A stretch of DNA of 34,321 bases from Ferruginibacter sp. (lineage in GTDB: Bacteria > Bacteroidota > Bacteroidia > Chitinophagales > Chitinophagaceae): NCBI GenBank assembly GCA_017988335.1, contig JAGNRZ010000012.1, positions 1 to 34,321 on the forward strand, read 5' to 3'. This document shows positions 1 to 7,194 of this stretch, in pieces. Positions within the stretch are counted from its first letter, which is position 1, and every line of letters begins with the position of its first letter. A model generated the notes under the pieces. The model was not told where the DNA came from and did no database searches. It saw nothing but the letters and a program-made list of their open reading frames with translations. Made by a program: the position numbers and the translations under genes.

Positions 1-116
1 ATTCAATTTTATGTGATTCATCTTTAACCGTTTCTACTTTTTCTGTTGATAATAATTTAATTGAAGCAGGGCCCGATCATACCGTGGTAAATTTATTAAA
101 ATTAAGACTACTATGA
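1..116 (+). CDS. C-terminal end of an unknown gene cut by the window edge
   Basis: The frame whose codons start at base 3 is open from the window edge to a TGA at 114-116, giving 37 codons that end in Leu-Lys-Leu-Arg-Leu-Leu. The other two forward frames stop within the first 30 bases. In DNA this AT-rich an open frame of that length is suggestive but not conclusive. I do not recognise the peptide and assign no function. The 97 bases between it and the next gene show no clear promoter or terminator. It could also be chance. Confidence 0.35.
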   Translation, partial: SILCDSSLTVSTFSVDNNLIEAGPDHTVVNLLKLRLL

Positions 117-213
117 AATATTACTTTTATTGAATTAATAGAACAACTTTTTTAGACAAATACAATAAACAATCCCCTTTTTCGTTATTTAATATATCTA
201 ATATCAAATAAAA

Positions 214-663
214 ATGAAAAAATCTACTCTACTACTATTTTTTTGCTGTATTGTATTGTTTTTAAGCACTTTATCTTCTTGCGAAAAAGATGAATCAATT
301 GCAACAAGAAGCAAAGATCAACTTATTGTAGGTAATTGGGAAATTAATAGAATACAGCTAAAAATATTTCAAGGTGGTGTATTTGTAAAAGACACTATAC
401 TAAAACAAAACCCACGCCCAAAAAACTATGTAATGTTTGGAAGTGGTGGCAACTTTGAATACAAATGGAATTTGGAGGCTACAGATAAAGGTACATATCA
501 ACTTAAAGGAGCCGATTCAATAATTACAAATGCAATACCAGATGCCCATCGTTTTAAATTATTAATGCTTACAGAAGATTTACTAACGCTTAAAACTACT
601 TGTACCGACGAGCCTATGTTTACAGGGTCGGTTGTTGAAAAATACTATACATTAATACGATAA
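214..663 (+). CDS. Lipocalin-like lipoprotein
   Basis: This 149-residue protein starts with a lipoprotein signal peptide: a Lys-Lys start, a hydrophobic stretch to about residue 20, and the lipobox LSSC with the acylated Cys at 23. The mature part opens with IVGNWEINRIQL, the Gly-x-Trp motif typical of lipocalin-like families in Bacteroidota. It continues as alternating beta-strand-like segments (FGSGGNFEYKW, KGTYQL, LLTLKTTC). Such proteins are small beta-barrel or half-barrel lipoproteins of the cell envelope whose ligands are mostly unknown. The ATG follows an A-rich leader with no Shine-Dalgarno, as usual in this phylum. It is apparently a single-gene unit, followed 24 bases later by a strong hairpin terminator. 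The fold is likely from the motifs; ligand and role cannot be read from the sequence. Confidence 0.75.
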   Translation: MKKSTLLLFFCCIVLFLSTLSSCEKDESIATRSKDQLIVGNWEINRIQLKIFQGGVFVKDTILKQNPRPKNYVMFGSGGNFEYKWNLEATDKGTYQLKGADSIITNAIPDAHRFKLLMLTEDLLTLKTTCTDEPMFTGSVVEKYYTLIR

Positions 664-687
664 ATAAAATATAACCCAAAGTAACAG

Positions 688-720
688 GCACTTTCAATTG
701 AAAGTGCTTTTTTGTTTTTT
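688..720 (+). terminator. Intrinsic terminator after the lipocalin-like gene
   Basis: Bases 688-707 form a perfect palindrome (GCACTTTC AATT GAAAGTGC: 8-bp stem, 4-base loop). A T-rich run interrupted by one G follows directly at 708-720. This is a textbook rho-independent terminator for the rightward gene. The leftward TonB receptor gene converges on it and its stop codon lies at 720, so the hairpin may also protect that transcript, although on that strand it has no U-tract. Confidence 0.85.
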
Positions 721-3074
721 TAAAACTTAAAATTCCAAGTTACAGCAGGTATTATTGGGAATAACGATACTTGCTTGCCCTGCACTTTTAATGTACCATC
801 CAAAGGACTACCAGTTTGATCAAAGTAAATAAAGTATGGATTTTGACGACTATAAGCATTGTAAATACTAAACACCCATTCACTTTTCCACTTTCTATTT
901 TCGTTTTTCTTTGGGGTTAATATGGCAGATAAATCAAGCCTATGATAGCTTGGTAAACGATATTCGTTTATACGGCTGTATTCTTGTGTAAGCACACCTC
1001 CTACTATATAAAAACGCTGAGGTAATGTGGCAGCATTACCGCTACCATATACAAATGTGGCGGCAAATTTCCATTTTTTATTAAGCTCATACATGGCTAC
1101 TATGCTCATGTCATTTCGTCTATCATACTTAGTAGGGTATTTTTCGCCAAAATTTAGGTTAGGAAATTTTCTCCATGTCCAACTTAAGGTATAACCCACC
1201 CATCCTGTTAATTTTCCTCTTGTTTTATTTACAAAAAACTCTGCCCCATAGCTCCAACCCTTTCCAAACGTAAAAAAGTTCTCTGTATCTTCTAATGTAT
1301 TAGGTGTGTAACCCTCTTGATATTCAATTTGGTTTTGCATATCCTTGTAGTACACTTCTACAGAGGTTTCGTACATATTGTTTTTAAAGTTTTTGAAAAG
1401 CCCTACAGCATATAACCAGCTAATTTGAGGTTTTACTTTATAAGTGCTAGGCACCCAAATATCGGTAGGCAAAGTAGTACCAGCATTACTTACTAAGTGT
1501 ATGTATTGTAGGTTACGAGTTACTGAAGCCTTAAGAGATGTTTCGTCGTTAAAGGCATAACGCAAGGTTAATCTAGGTTCTAAACCACCATAAGTTTTAA
1601 CCGGCTTGCCTTTTTTATATTCTACACTATCCAATCTATTTCCATCAATGTCTGTATCATAAATTTTAAATGGTCCAATTTGTTGAAACCAACTGTATCG
1701 TAACCCTGCATTTATTTTAAACATATCACTTACTTCCCAATCATCTTGAAAATACACAGCACCTTCGTGTGCATATTTAACCTGTGCATTATTGGGTTTA
1801 AACACAACCGAATCTTGCCTACCACTTACCACAGAAGGAGTAAATTTATGATAAGTGTATAAGGCTCCAAATTTTACTTTATGCCCTGTAAATGGATACA
1901 AATCAAAATCTTGCTTTAAGCTAATATCTCTAATGCCTGATGCTAACTTTACCGAAAAATTATTTTGAGCTGCGTTAAAAGCAAAATTATAATCGTTGTA
2001 AACTGCTGTGGTATTACCAAATAAACGTTTGTTAAATACATGATTCCAACGCAATGTACCTGTAGCATTACCCCAAGGAATATTTACATCTAAACTTTGT
2101 CTGCCATTTTTAAAATCAAATACATCTCTACCAAAATAGCCGCTTAAATACACCCTATCTTTTTCACTTATTTTGTAGTTAACCTTTGCATTTAAGTCAT
2201 AGAAAAAATAGCCTGAACCATAGAACTGGCTTGTCTTTTTGATGAAGGGCTTAGTCAACGCATCTATATACGTTCTTCTGGCACTTACTATAAAACTGGC
2301 TTTATCTTTTTTAATAGGGCCTTGTAATGATAGTCTGCTTGCTATTAAACCAATGCCACCATCTACCTGAAATTTTTGATTATTCCCTTCCTTCATAGAA
2401 ATATCTAACACACTACTTAATCTACCACCATATTGTGCTGGCATACCGCCTTTAATTAAGGATACATTTTTTATGGCATCGCTATTAAAAATAGAAAAGA
2501 AACCAAATAAATGCCCAGTATTGTAAACTGGTGCATCATCCAATAAAATTAAATTTTGATCGGGGCCACCGCCACGTACATATATACCTGCACTACCTTC
2601 GCCTGCATTACGTACACCTGGTAAAAGTTGCACCGTTTTTAATAAATCAACCTCACCCAAAAAAGCTGGAATAGCCTTTATTTGCTCAATAGGTAAAGTA
2701 AACTTACCCATTTGGGCAGTTTTTACATTGTTATCTCTTTTTTTGGCAGTAACTACTACGGCTTCGCTAACTTTTGCTTTGGGAAGTAAATCAAAATTGT
2801 AAACAATATCTTTAGTTAAATTAATTTGTATAGCTGTAGGTTGAAAACCAATGTAAGAGGCAATAAAAATATACTCCCCTTCATCTAAACTAATGGAGTA
2901 AAAACCATACTGGTTACTATTAATACCTTTTGTTTTGCCTTGCACAGCAATAGTAGCATTTATAAGCGTTTCACCACTTAAACTATCTTTTACATAACCA
3001 CTTAATGTATATCTTTTTTGGGCAGTACTTGAAATTGAAAGCAGCAATGCTATCAATACAACAAAAATTTTCAT
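720..3074 (-). CDS. TonB-dependent outer-membrane receptor with carboxypeptidase-like N-terminal domain
   Basis: About 784 residues. A Sec signal peptide (residues 1-19, ending SSTAQ) is followed by a carboxypeptidase regulatory-like beta-sandwich (about 22-105, with SGYVKDSLSGE and YGFYSISLDEGEY). Then comes a TonB plug (about 125-230, with LLPGVRNAGEGSAGIYVRGG, LLDDAPVYN and AQYGGRLSSVLD) and a 22-strand-type barrel ending in the aromatic C-terminus VTWNFKF. The protein takes up an unidentified ligand through the outer membrane using TonB energy. No SusD partner lies next to it, so it belongs to the stand-alone receptor type. I place the start at the ATG at 3074; a TTG one codon upstream is possible. 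The next gene upstream on the same strand encodes a DUF3347 protein, separated by the heptamer array, so co-transcription is possible. Ligand unknown; proximity to DUF3347 hints weakly at a metal. Confidence 0.9.
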   Translation of the reverse strand: MKIFVVLIALLLSISSTAQKRYTLSGYVKDSLSGETLINATIAVQGKTKGINSNQYGFYSISLDEGEYIFIASYIGFQPTAIQINLTKDIVYNFDLLPKAKVSEAVVVTAKKRDNNVKTAQMGKFTLPIEQIKAIPAFLGEVDLLKTVQLLPGVRNAGEGSAGIYVRGGGPDQNLILLDDAPVYNTGHLFGFFSIFNSDAIKNVSLIKGGMPAQYGGRLSSVLDISMKEGNNQKFQVDGGIGLIASRLSLQGPIKKDKASFIVSARRTYIDALTKPFIKKTSQFYGSGYFFYDLNAKVNYKISEKDRVYLSGYFGRDVFDFKNGRQSLDVNIPWGNATGTLRWNHVFNKRLFGNTTAVYNDYNFAFNAAQNNFSVKLASGIRDISLKQDFDLYPFTGHKVKFGALYTYHKFTPSVVSGRQDSVVFKPNNAQVKYAHEGAVYFQDDWEVSDMFKINAGLRYSWFQQIGPFKIYDTDIDGNRLDSVEYKKGKPVKTYGGLEPRLTLRYAFNDETSLKASVTRNLQYIHLVSNAGTTLPTDIWVPSTYKVKPQISWLYAVGLFKNFKNNMYETSVEVYYKDMQNQIEYQEGYTPNTLEDTENFFTFGKGWSYGAEFFVNKTRGKLTGWVGYTLSWTWRKFPNLNFGEKYPTKYDRRNDMSIVAMYELNKKWKFAATFVYGSGNAATLPQRFYIVGGVLTQEYSRINEYRLPSYHRLDLSAILTPKKNENRKWKSEWVFSIYNAYSRQNPYFIYFDQTGSPLDGTLKVQGKQVSLFPIIPAVTWNFKF

Positions 3075-3086
3075 CAACTATATTTT

Positions 3087-3118
3087 TGTACGATGTACGA
3101 TTTAGGTGTACGTAGTAC
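3087..3118 (+). repeat. Heptamer repeat TGTACGA x2 plus degenerate units
   Basis: TGTACGA occurs twice in tandem (3087-3093, 3094-3100). It is followed by TTTAGGTGTACGTAGTAC, which keeps the GTAC core but is degenerate. The element lies 12 bases upstream of the receptor start codon, in its leader. The same heptamer occurs on the opposite strand at 10837-10843. Confidence 0.7.
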
Positions 3119-3150
3119 TATTTAAAATAACTTTACTATCCAAAAAATTC

Positions 3151-3258
3151 CATCAACCATCAACCATCAACCATCAACCATCAACCATCAACCATCAACC
3201 ATCAACCATCAACCATCAACCATCAACCATCAACCATCAACCATCAACCATCAACCAT
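3151..3258 (-). repeat. 15-copy perfect heptamer array (CATCAAC / GTTGATG)
   Basis: Fifteen perfect tandem copies of CATCAAC span 3151-3255, plus a partial CAT. On the minus strand, the strand of both neighbouring genes, the array reads TGGTTGA repeated. It begins 3 bases after the stop codon of the DUF3347 gene and ends about 75 bases before the TonB receptor start. Every unit carries an ATG and a TGA on the minus strand, so it can encode only four-residue peptides there. On the plus strand all frames are open and give an artefactual HQPSTIN heptapeptide repeat. Perfect identity of the copies implies recent expansion, so copy number probably varies between strains. Confidence 0.97.
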
Positions 3259-3261
3259 TAC

Positions 3262-3873
3262 CTACTTCCCTTCCAAAGTTTCCTTTACCTCACCGCAATG
3301 CAACATAGTACCTTTAAACTCGGGGTGATTTTTTCCCATGTAAGGATTCATAATTTCTTTTGTGCTACTAATCCAATTGGCAGGCTTATCTTCTCCAAAA
3401 GCCATTGGACAATTTTGCCAGTAAATAGTAGCTCCTGTATAATTAATTGATTTGAATGCAGGATAAAGACTTTCGCTAATCATGCTAAAATCTTTACGCA
3501 TTTCTAAAATTTCTTTTTGTGTTAATAAAGATGCAGCATTTGCTTTGGCATCACTAAAAAACATTTTTGCATTTTGAATTACGGCTGCAGAATCATCTTT
3601 TAACTCATTGAAATCAACACTATCAACTAGAGCTATAAATTTGTTGCAATTTTCTTTTACTTTTAAAGTATCTGCATCAATAAACGCATTTTGCATACCA
3701 AAATAAGCAGTCATCATATTAGCCACACTAGTATTAAACTTATCAGAGTGTTTTTTTACTGCAATAGCAGCCTGCTTTTCGCCACTTGGTTTACTGTCGC
3801 TTTTTCTAATTAAAAACCAATACGCTGCAAATGCAGCCACTGCTAAAAGCAAAAAAATTGAAGCCTTTTTCAT
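3262..3873 (-). CDS. DUF3347 family protein, possible metal-binding periplasmic or membrane-anchored protein
   Basis: This 203-residue protein has an N-terminal hydrophobic segment (about 5-21), which acts as an uncleaved anchor or a signal peptide. A mostly helical domain follows, and the C-terminal motifs are those of DUF3347: IYWQNCPMAFG at 150-160, NPYMG at 176-180 and MLHCGEV at 190-196. The Cys, Met and His residues (C155, M157, M190, H192, C193) are the pattern that makes this family a suspected copper or heavy-metal binder. DUF3347 domains are also found near or fused to CusB-type efflux proteins. A TAnnTTTG promoter box lies 16 bases upstream. The leftward neighbour is a TonB-dependent receptor, so the two may form a metal-handling unit. 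Family assignment is firm; metal specificity is inference. Confidence 0.8.
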   Translation of the reverse strand: MKKASIFLLLAVAAFAAYWFLIRKSDSKPSGEKQAAIAVKKHSDKFNTSVANMMTAYFGMQNAFIDADTLKVKENCNKFIALVDSVDFNELKDDSAAVIQNAKMFFSDAKANAASLLTQKEILEMRKDFSMISESLYPAFKSINYTGATIYWQNCPMAFGEDKPANWISSTKEIMNPYMGKNHPEFKGTMLHCGEVKETLEGK

Positions 3874-3888
3874 ATATTAAAATTTGTA

Positions 3889-3896
3889 CAAAAATA
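3889..3896 (-). promoter_or_regulatory. -7 promoter box TATTTTTG for the DUF3347 gene
   Basis: The minus strand reads TATTTTTG, an exact match to the Bacteroidota -7 consensus TAnnTTTG, 16 bases before the ATG at 3873. I see no convincing -33 TTG element. It is divergent from the box at 3938-3945. Confidence 0.5.
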
Positions 3897-3937
3897 GGAT
3901 ATAACAGTAAATCCTTTATAAAGTTTAACGTTTACGT

Positions 3938-3945
3938 TACTTTTG
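3938..3945 (+). promoter_or_regulatory. -7 promoter box TACTTTTG for the ABC-F gene
   Basis: This is an exact TAnnTTTG match followed by GCCGCTGAAAAAA. It would give a leader of about 100 bases before the ABC-F ATG at 4054, much longer than the short leaders of the other boxes in this window. The leader contains the two opposed heptamer arrays described next. Confidence 0.45.
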
Positions 3946-3962
3946 CCGCTGAAAAAAGGTAA

Positions 3963-4052
3963 TGGTTCATGGATAATGGTTCATAGTTGTTAAACTTTAT
4001 AGAACTTACTCCATTGGATTACTATGAACAATGAACAATTAACTATCAACTA
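3963..4052. repeat. Two opposed degenerate heptamer arrays in the ABC-F leader
   Basis: On the plus strand 3963-3990 reads as four heptamers: TGGTTCA, TGGATAA, TGGTTCA, TAGTTGT. On the minus strand 4052-4025 reads TAGTTGA, TAGTTAA, TTGTTCA, TTGTTCA. The arrays face each other, and GTTCATAGT at 3979-3987 is the exact reverse complement of 4021-4029, so the leader RNA could fold. The right array ends one base before the ATG at 4054. The units resemble the TGGTTGA array at 3151-3258. Confidence 0.7.
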
Positions 4053-4053
4053 A

Positions 4054-6030
4054 ATGCTTTTAGGTTTACAAAACGCCACATTTGAATTTGGGGCAAGAAC
4101 AATTTTTGAAAACGCCACTTGGCATATACAACCCAATGAACGTATTGGATTAATTGGCTATAATGGTACAGGAAAATCTACCTTATTAAAGGTTTTAACT
4201 GGGCAATATAGCCTAAGTGCAGGCACTGTAGAAAAAGGCAGAGAAACTACTATTGGTTTTTTACATCAAGATTTATTGAGCTTTGATACGGAAGACAGCA
4301 TTTTGCAAGTAGCTATGGGTGCTTTTGAAAGAGTTTTACAAATTGAAAAAGAATTAGAAGACTTAGCAAAAGAGCTAGAAACAAATCCTACTGATGAATT
4401 GGGAATAAAGTATGCAGATTTATTGCATGAAATGGATGTACTAGATGGCTACAGTGTACACCACAAAACCGAAGAAATTTTACAAGGCCTAGGTTTTAGT
4501 AATGCAGATGTTCACCGCCCCTACAAAGAGTTTAGTGGAGGTTGGCGTATGAGAGTGTTATTAGCCAAAATGATTTTGATGGCACCTGATGTACTGTTAC
4601 TGGATGAACCTACCAATCACTTGGATTTACCTAGTATTGAATGGCTAGAAAAATATTTAATACACTATAAAGGCTCGGTAGTAATTGTAAGTCATGACCG
4701 TTTTTTCTTAGATAGAATGGTAAATAAAATTGTAGAAATTTATCAGCAAGAGTTACATATTTATAGCGGCAACTATACCTACTACCAAACTGAAAAGGCT
4801 GTACGTATTGAAATGCAAAAACGTGCCTTTGAAAATCAACAAGATTATATACGCCAGCAAGAACGGGTTGTAGAACGCTTTAAAGCCAAAGCTAGTAAAG
4901 CCGCTATGGCACAAAGTATAATTAAAAAATTAGATAAAATTGAACGTATTGAAGATACCAATTTAGAACGCCCAAATATTAAAATAAACTTTAGCATTGA
5001 CAAACAACCCGGAAAAGTTTTATGCACAGTAAAAGATATTAGCAAAAGTTTTGGTACTACTAAAATTGTGCAAAATACAGGTGCAGAAATTAATAGAGGT
5101 GATAAAATAGCTTTAATTGGTGCTAATGGAAAAGGAAAATCAACCTTATTAAGAATTGTAGCAGGTGTAGAGCCTTTTGAAGGTGGTGAACGAGTTTGGG
5201 GGCATAATGTGGTAGATGCTTTTTATGCTCAACATCAATTAGAAGCGTTGAATATTGAAAACCCCATTTTAGAAGAAATGGAAAGAGCTGGTAGTGGCAA
5301 AACTACCCTAGAGCTTCGTACATTAATGGGTTGTTTTTTATTTGGCGGAGATGATATTGATAAAAAAATTAAAGTACTTAGTGGTGGTGAAAAAGCTAGA
5401 GTAGCTTTAGCCAAAACTATTGTAAGTAAAGCCAATTTTTTATTGTTGGATGAGCCTACCAATCACTTAGATATGCACTCTGTAGAGTTGTTAATTGAGG
5501 CGTTAAATAAATATGAAGGCAGTTTTATTTTAGTAAGTCACGATAGATATTTTGTAAGCAAAACAGCCAATAAAATTTGGGAGATAGACAACTACGAAAT
5601 AAAAGAATTTAATGGCGGCTACGATGAGTGGATGGAATGGAAGGAAAGACAGGCGGCTAATGCTGTTGCAGGGGATAAAGTAAATAGTGTAAATAAAGTA
5701 GAAAAGGTAAATAAAGTAATAGAAACTGTAGTAACACCAACAGAAACCCCTAAGCCCCAAACAGCCCAGCCTATAGATAAAGAGCTTAAGAAAGAATTAC
5801 AAAAACATAAAAACCGTTTTACACAATTAGAGGATAAAATTGCAGCTATAACTAAAACAAAAGCAGATTTAGAAGCACAATTAGCACAACCCGATGTTTT
5901 AGCCGATAGAACTAAATTTGTAGTAGCAGAAAAAGCCTATAACGATGCTGTTTTAGAATTAACTATTTTAAATGGCGAATACGAAACTGTATTTGAAAAG
6001 GTGATGGAGTTGGAAGAGAAGATGGGGTAA
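4054..6030 (+). CDS. ABC-F family ribosome-associated ATPase (Uup/YheS-like)
   Basis: A soluble 658-residue protein with two ABC ATPase domains and no membrane segment. Domain 1 has Walker A GYNGTGKS (35-42), signature FSGGWRMR (about 160) and Walker B LLLDEPTNHLD (about 180-190). A charged helical P-site linker (about 255-305, QQDYIRQQERVVERFKAKAS) follows. Domain 2 has Walker A GANGKGKS (about 355), signature LSGGEKARVALAK and a second LLLDEPTNHLD. The C-terminal coiled coil (about 585-655) is the extension of Uup- and YheS-type members. ABC-F proteins act in the ribosomal E site; some relieve stalling and others give antibiotic resistance. The spacer before the coiled coil contains five in-frame nonamers at 5680-5724 encoding VNS-VNK-VEK-VNK-VIE, an unusual repeat insertion. 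Housekeeping translation factor is likelier than a resistance protein because the linker is of the ordinary type. Confidence 0.93.
   Translation: MLLGLQNATFEFGARTIFENATWHIQPNERIGLIGYNGTGKSTLLKVLTGQYSLSAGTVEKGRETTIGFLHQDLLSFDTEDSILQVAMGAFERVLQIEKELEDLAKELETNPTDELGIKYADLLHEMDVLDGYSVHHKTEEILQGLGFSNADVHRPYKEFSGGWRMRVLLAKMILMAPDVLLLDEPTNHLDLPSIEWLEKYLIHYKGSVVIVSHDRFFLDRMVNKIVEIYQQELHIYSGNYTYYQTEKAVRIEMQKRAFENQQDYIRQQERVVERFKAKASKAAMAQSIIKKLDKIERIEDTNLERPNIKINFSIDKQPGKVLCTVKDISKSFGTTKIVQNTGAEINRGDKIALIGANGKGKSTLLRIVAGVEPFEGGERVWGHNVVDAFYAQHQLEALNIENPILEEMERAGSGKTTLELRTLMGCFLFGGDDIDKKIKVLSGGEKARVALAKTIVSKANFLLLDEPTNHLDMHSVELLIEALNKYEGSFILVSHDRYFVSKTANKIWEIDNYEIKEFNGGYDEWMEWKERQAANAVAGDKVNSVNKVEKVNKVIETVVTPTETPKPQTAQPIDKELKKELQKHKNRFTQLEDKIAAITKTKADLEAQLAQPDVLADRTKFVVAEKAYNDAVLELTILNGEYETVFEKVMELEEKMG
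5680..5724 (+). repeat. GTAAATAAA nonamer repeat inside the ABC-F gene
   Basis: Five contiguous nonamers: GTAAATAGT, GTAAATAAA, GTAGAAAAG, GTAAATAAA, GTAATAGAA. They are in frame and encode Val-x-Lys-like triplets in the flexible spacer between the second ATPase domain and the C-terminal coiled coil. Closely similar nonamers occur at 11856-11900 in rnr and at 18475-18501. Confidence 0.85.
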
Positions 6031-6040
6031 CAAAAATTTC

Positions 6041-6068
6041 GAATTTTTGAATTGTGAATTTTGAATAA
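6041..6068 (+). repeat. Short degenerate heptamer array (TGAATTG-type)
   Basis: After GAATTTT come three heptamers in phase: TGAATTG (6048-6054), TGAATTT (6055-6061), TGAATAA (6062-6068). It lies 10 bases after the ABC-F stop codon. Low-complexity AT-rich DNA can mimic this, so I rate it below the other arrays. Confidence 0.45.
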
Positions 6069-6096
6069 ATTGAGCTTTACATCAGTAAATTAAGCA

Positions 6097-6453
6097 ATGA
6101 AAAAGTTATGTACAATATTATTTCTAGTCTTTTTATTAGTTATTAATACTAAAGCTCAAAAACTTCCTAAAGGAGGTACATATTTTTTAGATTTTATTGA
6201 TATGGAATATCAAGGCAAAAAGTATGGTACTTGCAAAGCCGTTGTAAAAGGTAATAGAATTAAATTGTATGTTGTAAAAGGTTGTTATCAAAAGCCAGGA
6301 ATGTTAATAGAAGAAGGCATTTTATTAATCCATAAATCCGGCAAAATAATAATTGGGGGAAAGAAAACTGATAGAAATGCCACAGAAATTGGCGGATGTA
6401 GCGATGGCCCTAGAATTATTGATTTTAAAAAGAAAAGATATGAAACTTGCTAG
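6097..6453 (+). CDS. Small secreted protein of unknown function
   Basis: A 118-residue protein with a clear Sec signal peptide: Lys-Lys, a hydrophobic core to about residue 18, and a probable cleavage after TKAQ at 21. The mature part of about 97 residues is basic. It is rich in Gly and beta-branched residues and holds four Cys residues (in GTCKAV, KGCYQK, GGCSDG and the terminal ETC), which could form two disulfides in the periplasm. I do not recognise the family. The SGNH hydrolase gene starts 21 bases downstream on the same strand, so the two are probably co-transcribed and may both act outside the cytoplasm. No promoter box of the TAnnTTTG type is visible upstream; read-through from the ABC-F gene is possible. 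Confidence 0.65.
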   Translation: MKKLCTILFLVFLLVINTKAQKLPKGGTYFLDFIDMEYQGKKYGTCKAVVKGNRIKLYVVKGCYQKPGMLIEEGILLIHKSGKIIIGGKKTDRNATEIGGCSDGPRIIDFKKKRYETC

Positions 6454-6474
6454 TTTTTTTAATTTTAACATGCA

Positions 6475-7194
6475 ATGAAAAATAAATACAAAATATTTTC
6501 TCTTATTTTATTAGTTATTTTAGTGTCAATAATAATTAAAGAGAACTACATTCCCAGATTAAAACAAAAACTATTTTCCGATACTAGCTTAACATACTTT
6601 ACAAATAGCCCTTATTACAAAGAAAAACTTAGTAAATATGACATTTACAGTAAGCAAGCCAATATTGTAATGCTAGGCACTTCATTTACAGACGATATTG
6701 ATTGGAACGAATTATTGAATAGAAATGATGTAATTAATAGAGGTATTGGTGCTACTACTATTGCTACCATGCTTGATAGAATGCCCTATGTACTAAAACT
6801 AAAGCCTAAAATATGTTTTATTGAAGGTGGTATTAATGATATAGATAATAATATTTTACTTGATACTTCTATAAAGCAATTGGAAACAATTGTAGATATT
6901 TTACAAAAAGATTCGATAACAGTAGTACTAACCGCTATAACTTATTTAGCGGATATAGCCCCCAACTATAAAAAACGAAATGAAAAAATTACAGCCTTTA
7001 ATTCTGAACTTTTAAAATTAGCAAAGCAAAAAAACTGTACCCTTATTAATACAAATACAACAATGGCTCCCAATAATTTACTACGTAAAGATTTATGCAA
7101 GTACGATGGATTACATTATTTACCTGCTGCATATTTATTGTGGAAACAAGAGATTGAGAAGGTATTGAAAGCAAAGGGATATAAGCCTATTTAA
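6475..7194 (+). CDS. SGNH/GDSL-family hydrolase, membrane-anchored
   Basis: A 239-residue protein with an N-terminal hydrophobic segment (about 7-22) that anchors it in the inner membrane or acts as a signal. All four SGNH blocks are present: nucleophile Ser70 in LGTSFTDD, Gly90 in INRGIGATT, Asn121 in GGINDID, and Asp211/His214 in YDGLHY. It is therefore predicted to be an active esterase or deacetylase acting in the periplasm, for example on acylated sugars or lipids, but the substrate cannot be told. It follows the small secreted protein by 21 bases. Its last 8 bases overlap the 3' end of the convergent DUF2027-Smr gene, leaving no room for a separate terminator. Length and motif order are typical of single-domain SGNH hydrolases. 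Confidence 0.85.
   Translation: MKNKYKIFSLILLVILVSIIIKENYIPRLKQKLFSDTSLTYFTNSPYYKEKLSKYDIYSKQANIVMLGTSFTDDIDWNELLNRNDVINRGIGATTIATMLDRMPYVLKLKPKICFIEGGINDIDNNILLDTSIKQLETIVDILQKDSITVVLTAITYLADIAPNYKKRNEKITAFNSELLKLAKQKNCTLINTNTTMAPNNLLRKDLCKYDGLHYLPAAYLLWKQEIEKVLKAKGYKPI

Noticed and set aside
3151-3258. CRISPR-like array
   Set aside because: The units are 7 nt in direct tandem with no spacers, and no cas gene is present.
3106-3450. Plus-strand ORF of 114 codons with HQPSTIN heptapeptide repeats
   Set aside because: It is an artefact of the CATCAAC array, which is open in all three plus-strand frames. The rest of the frame is antisense to the DUF3347 gene.
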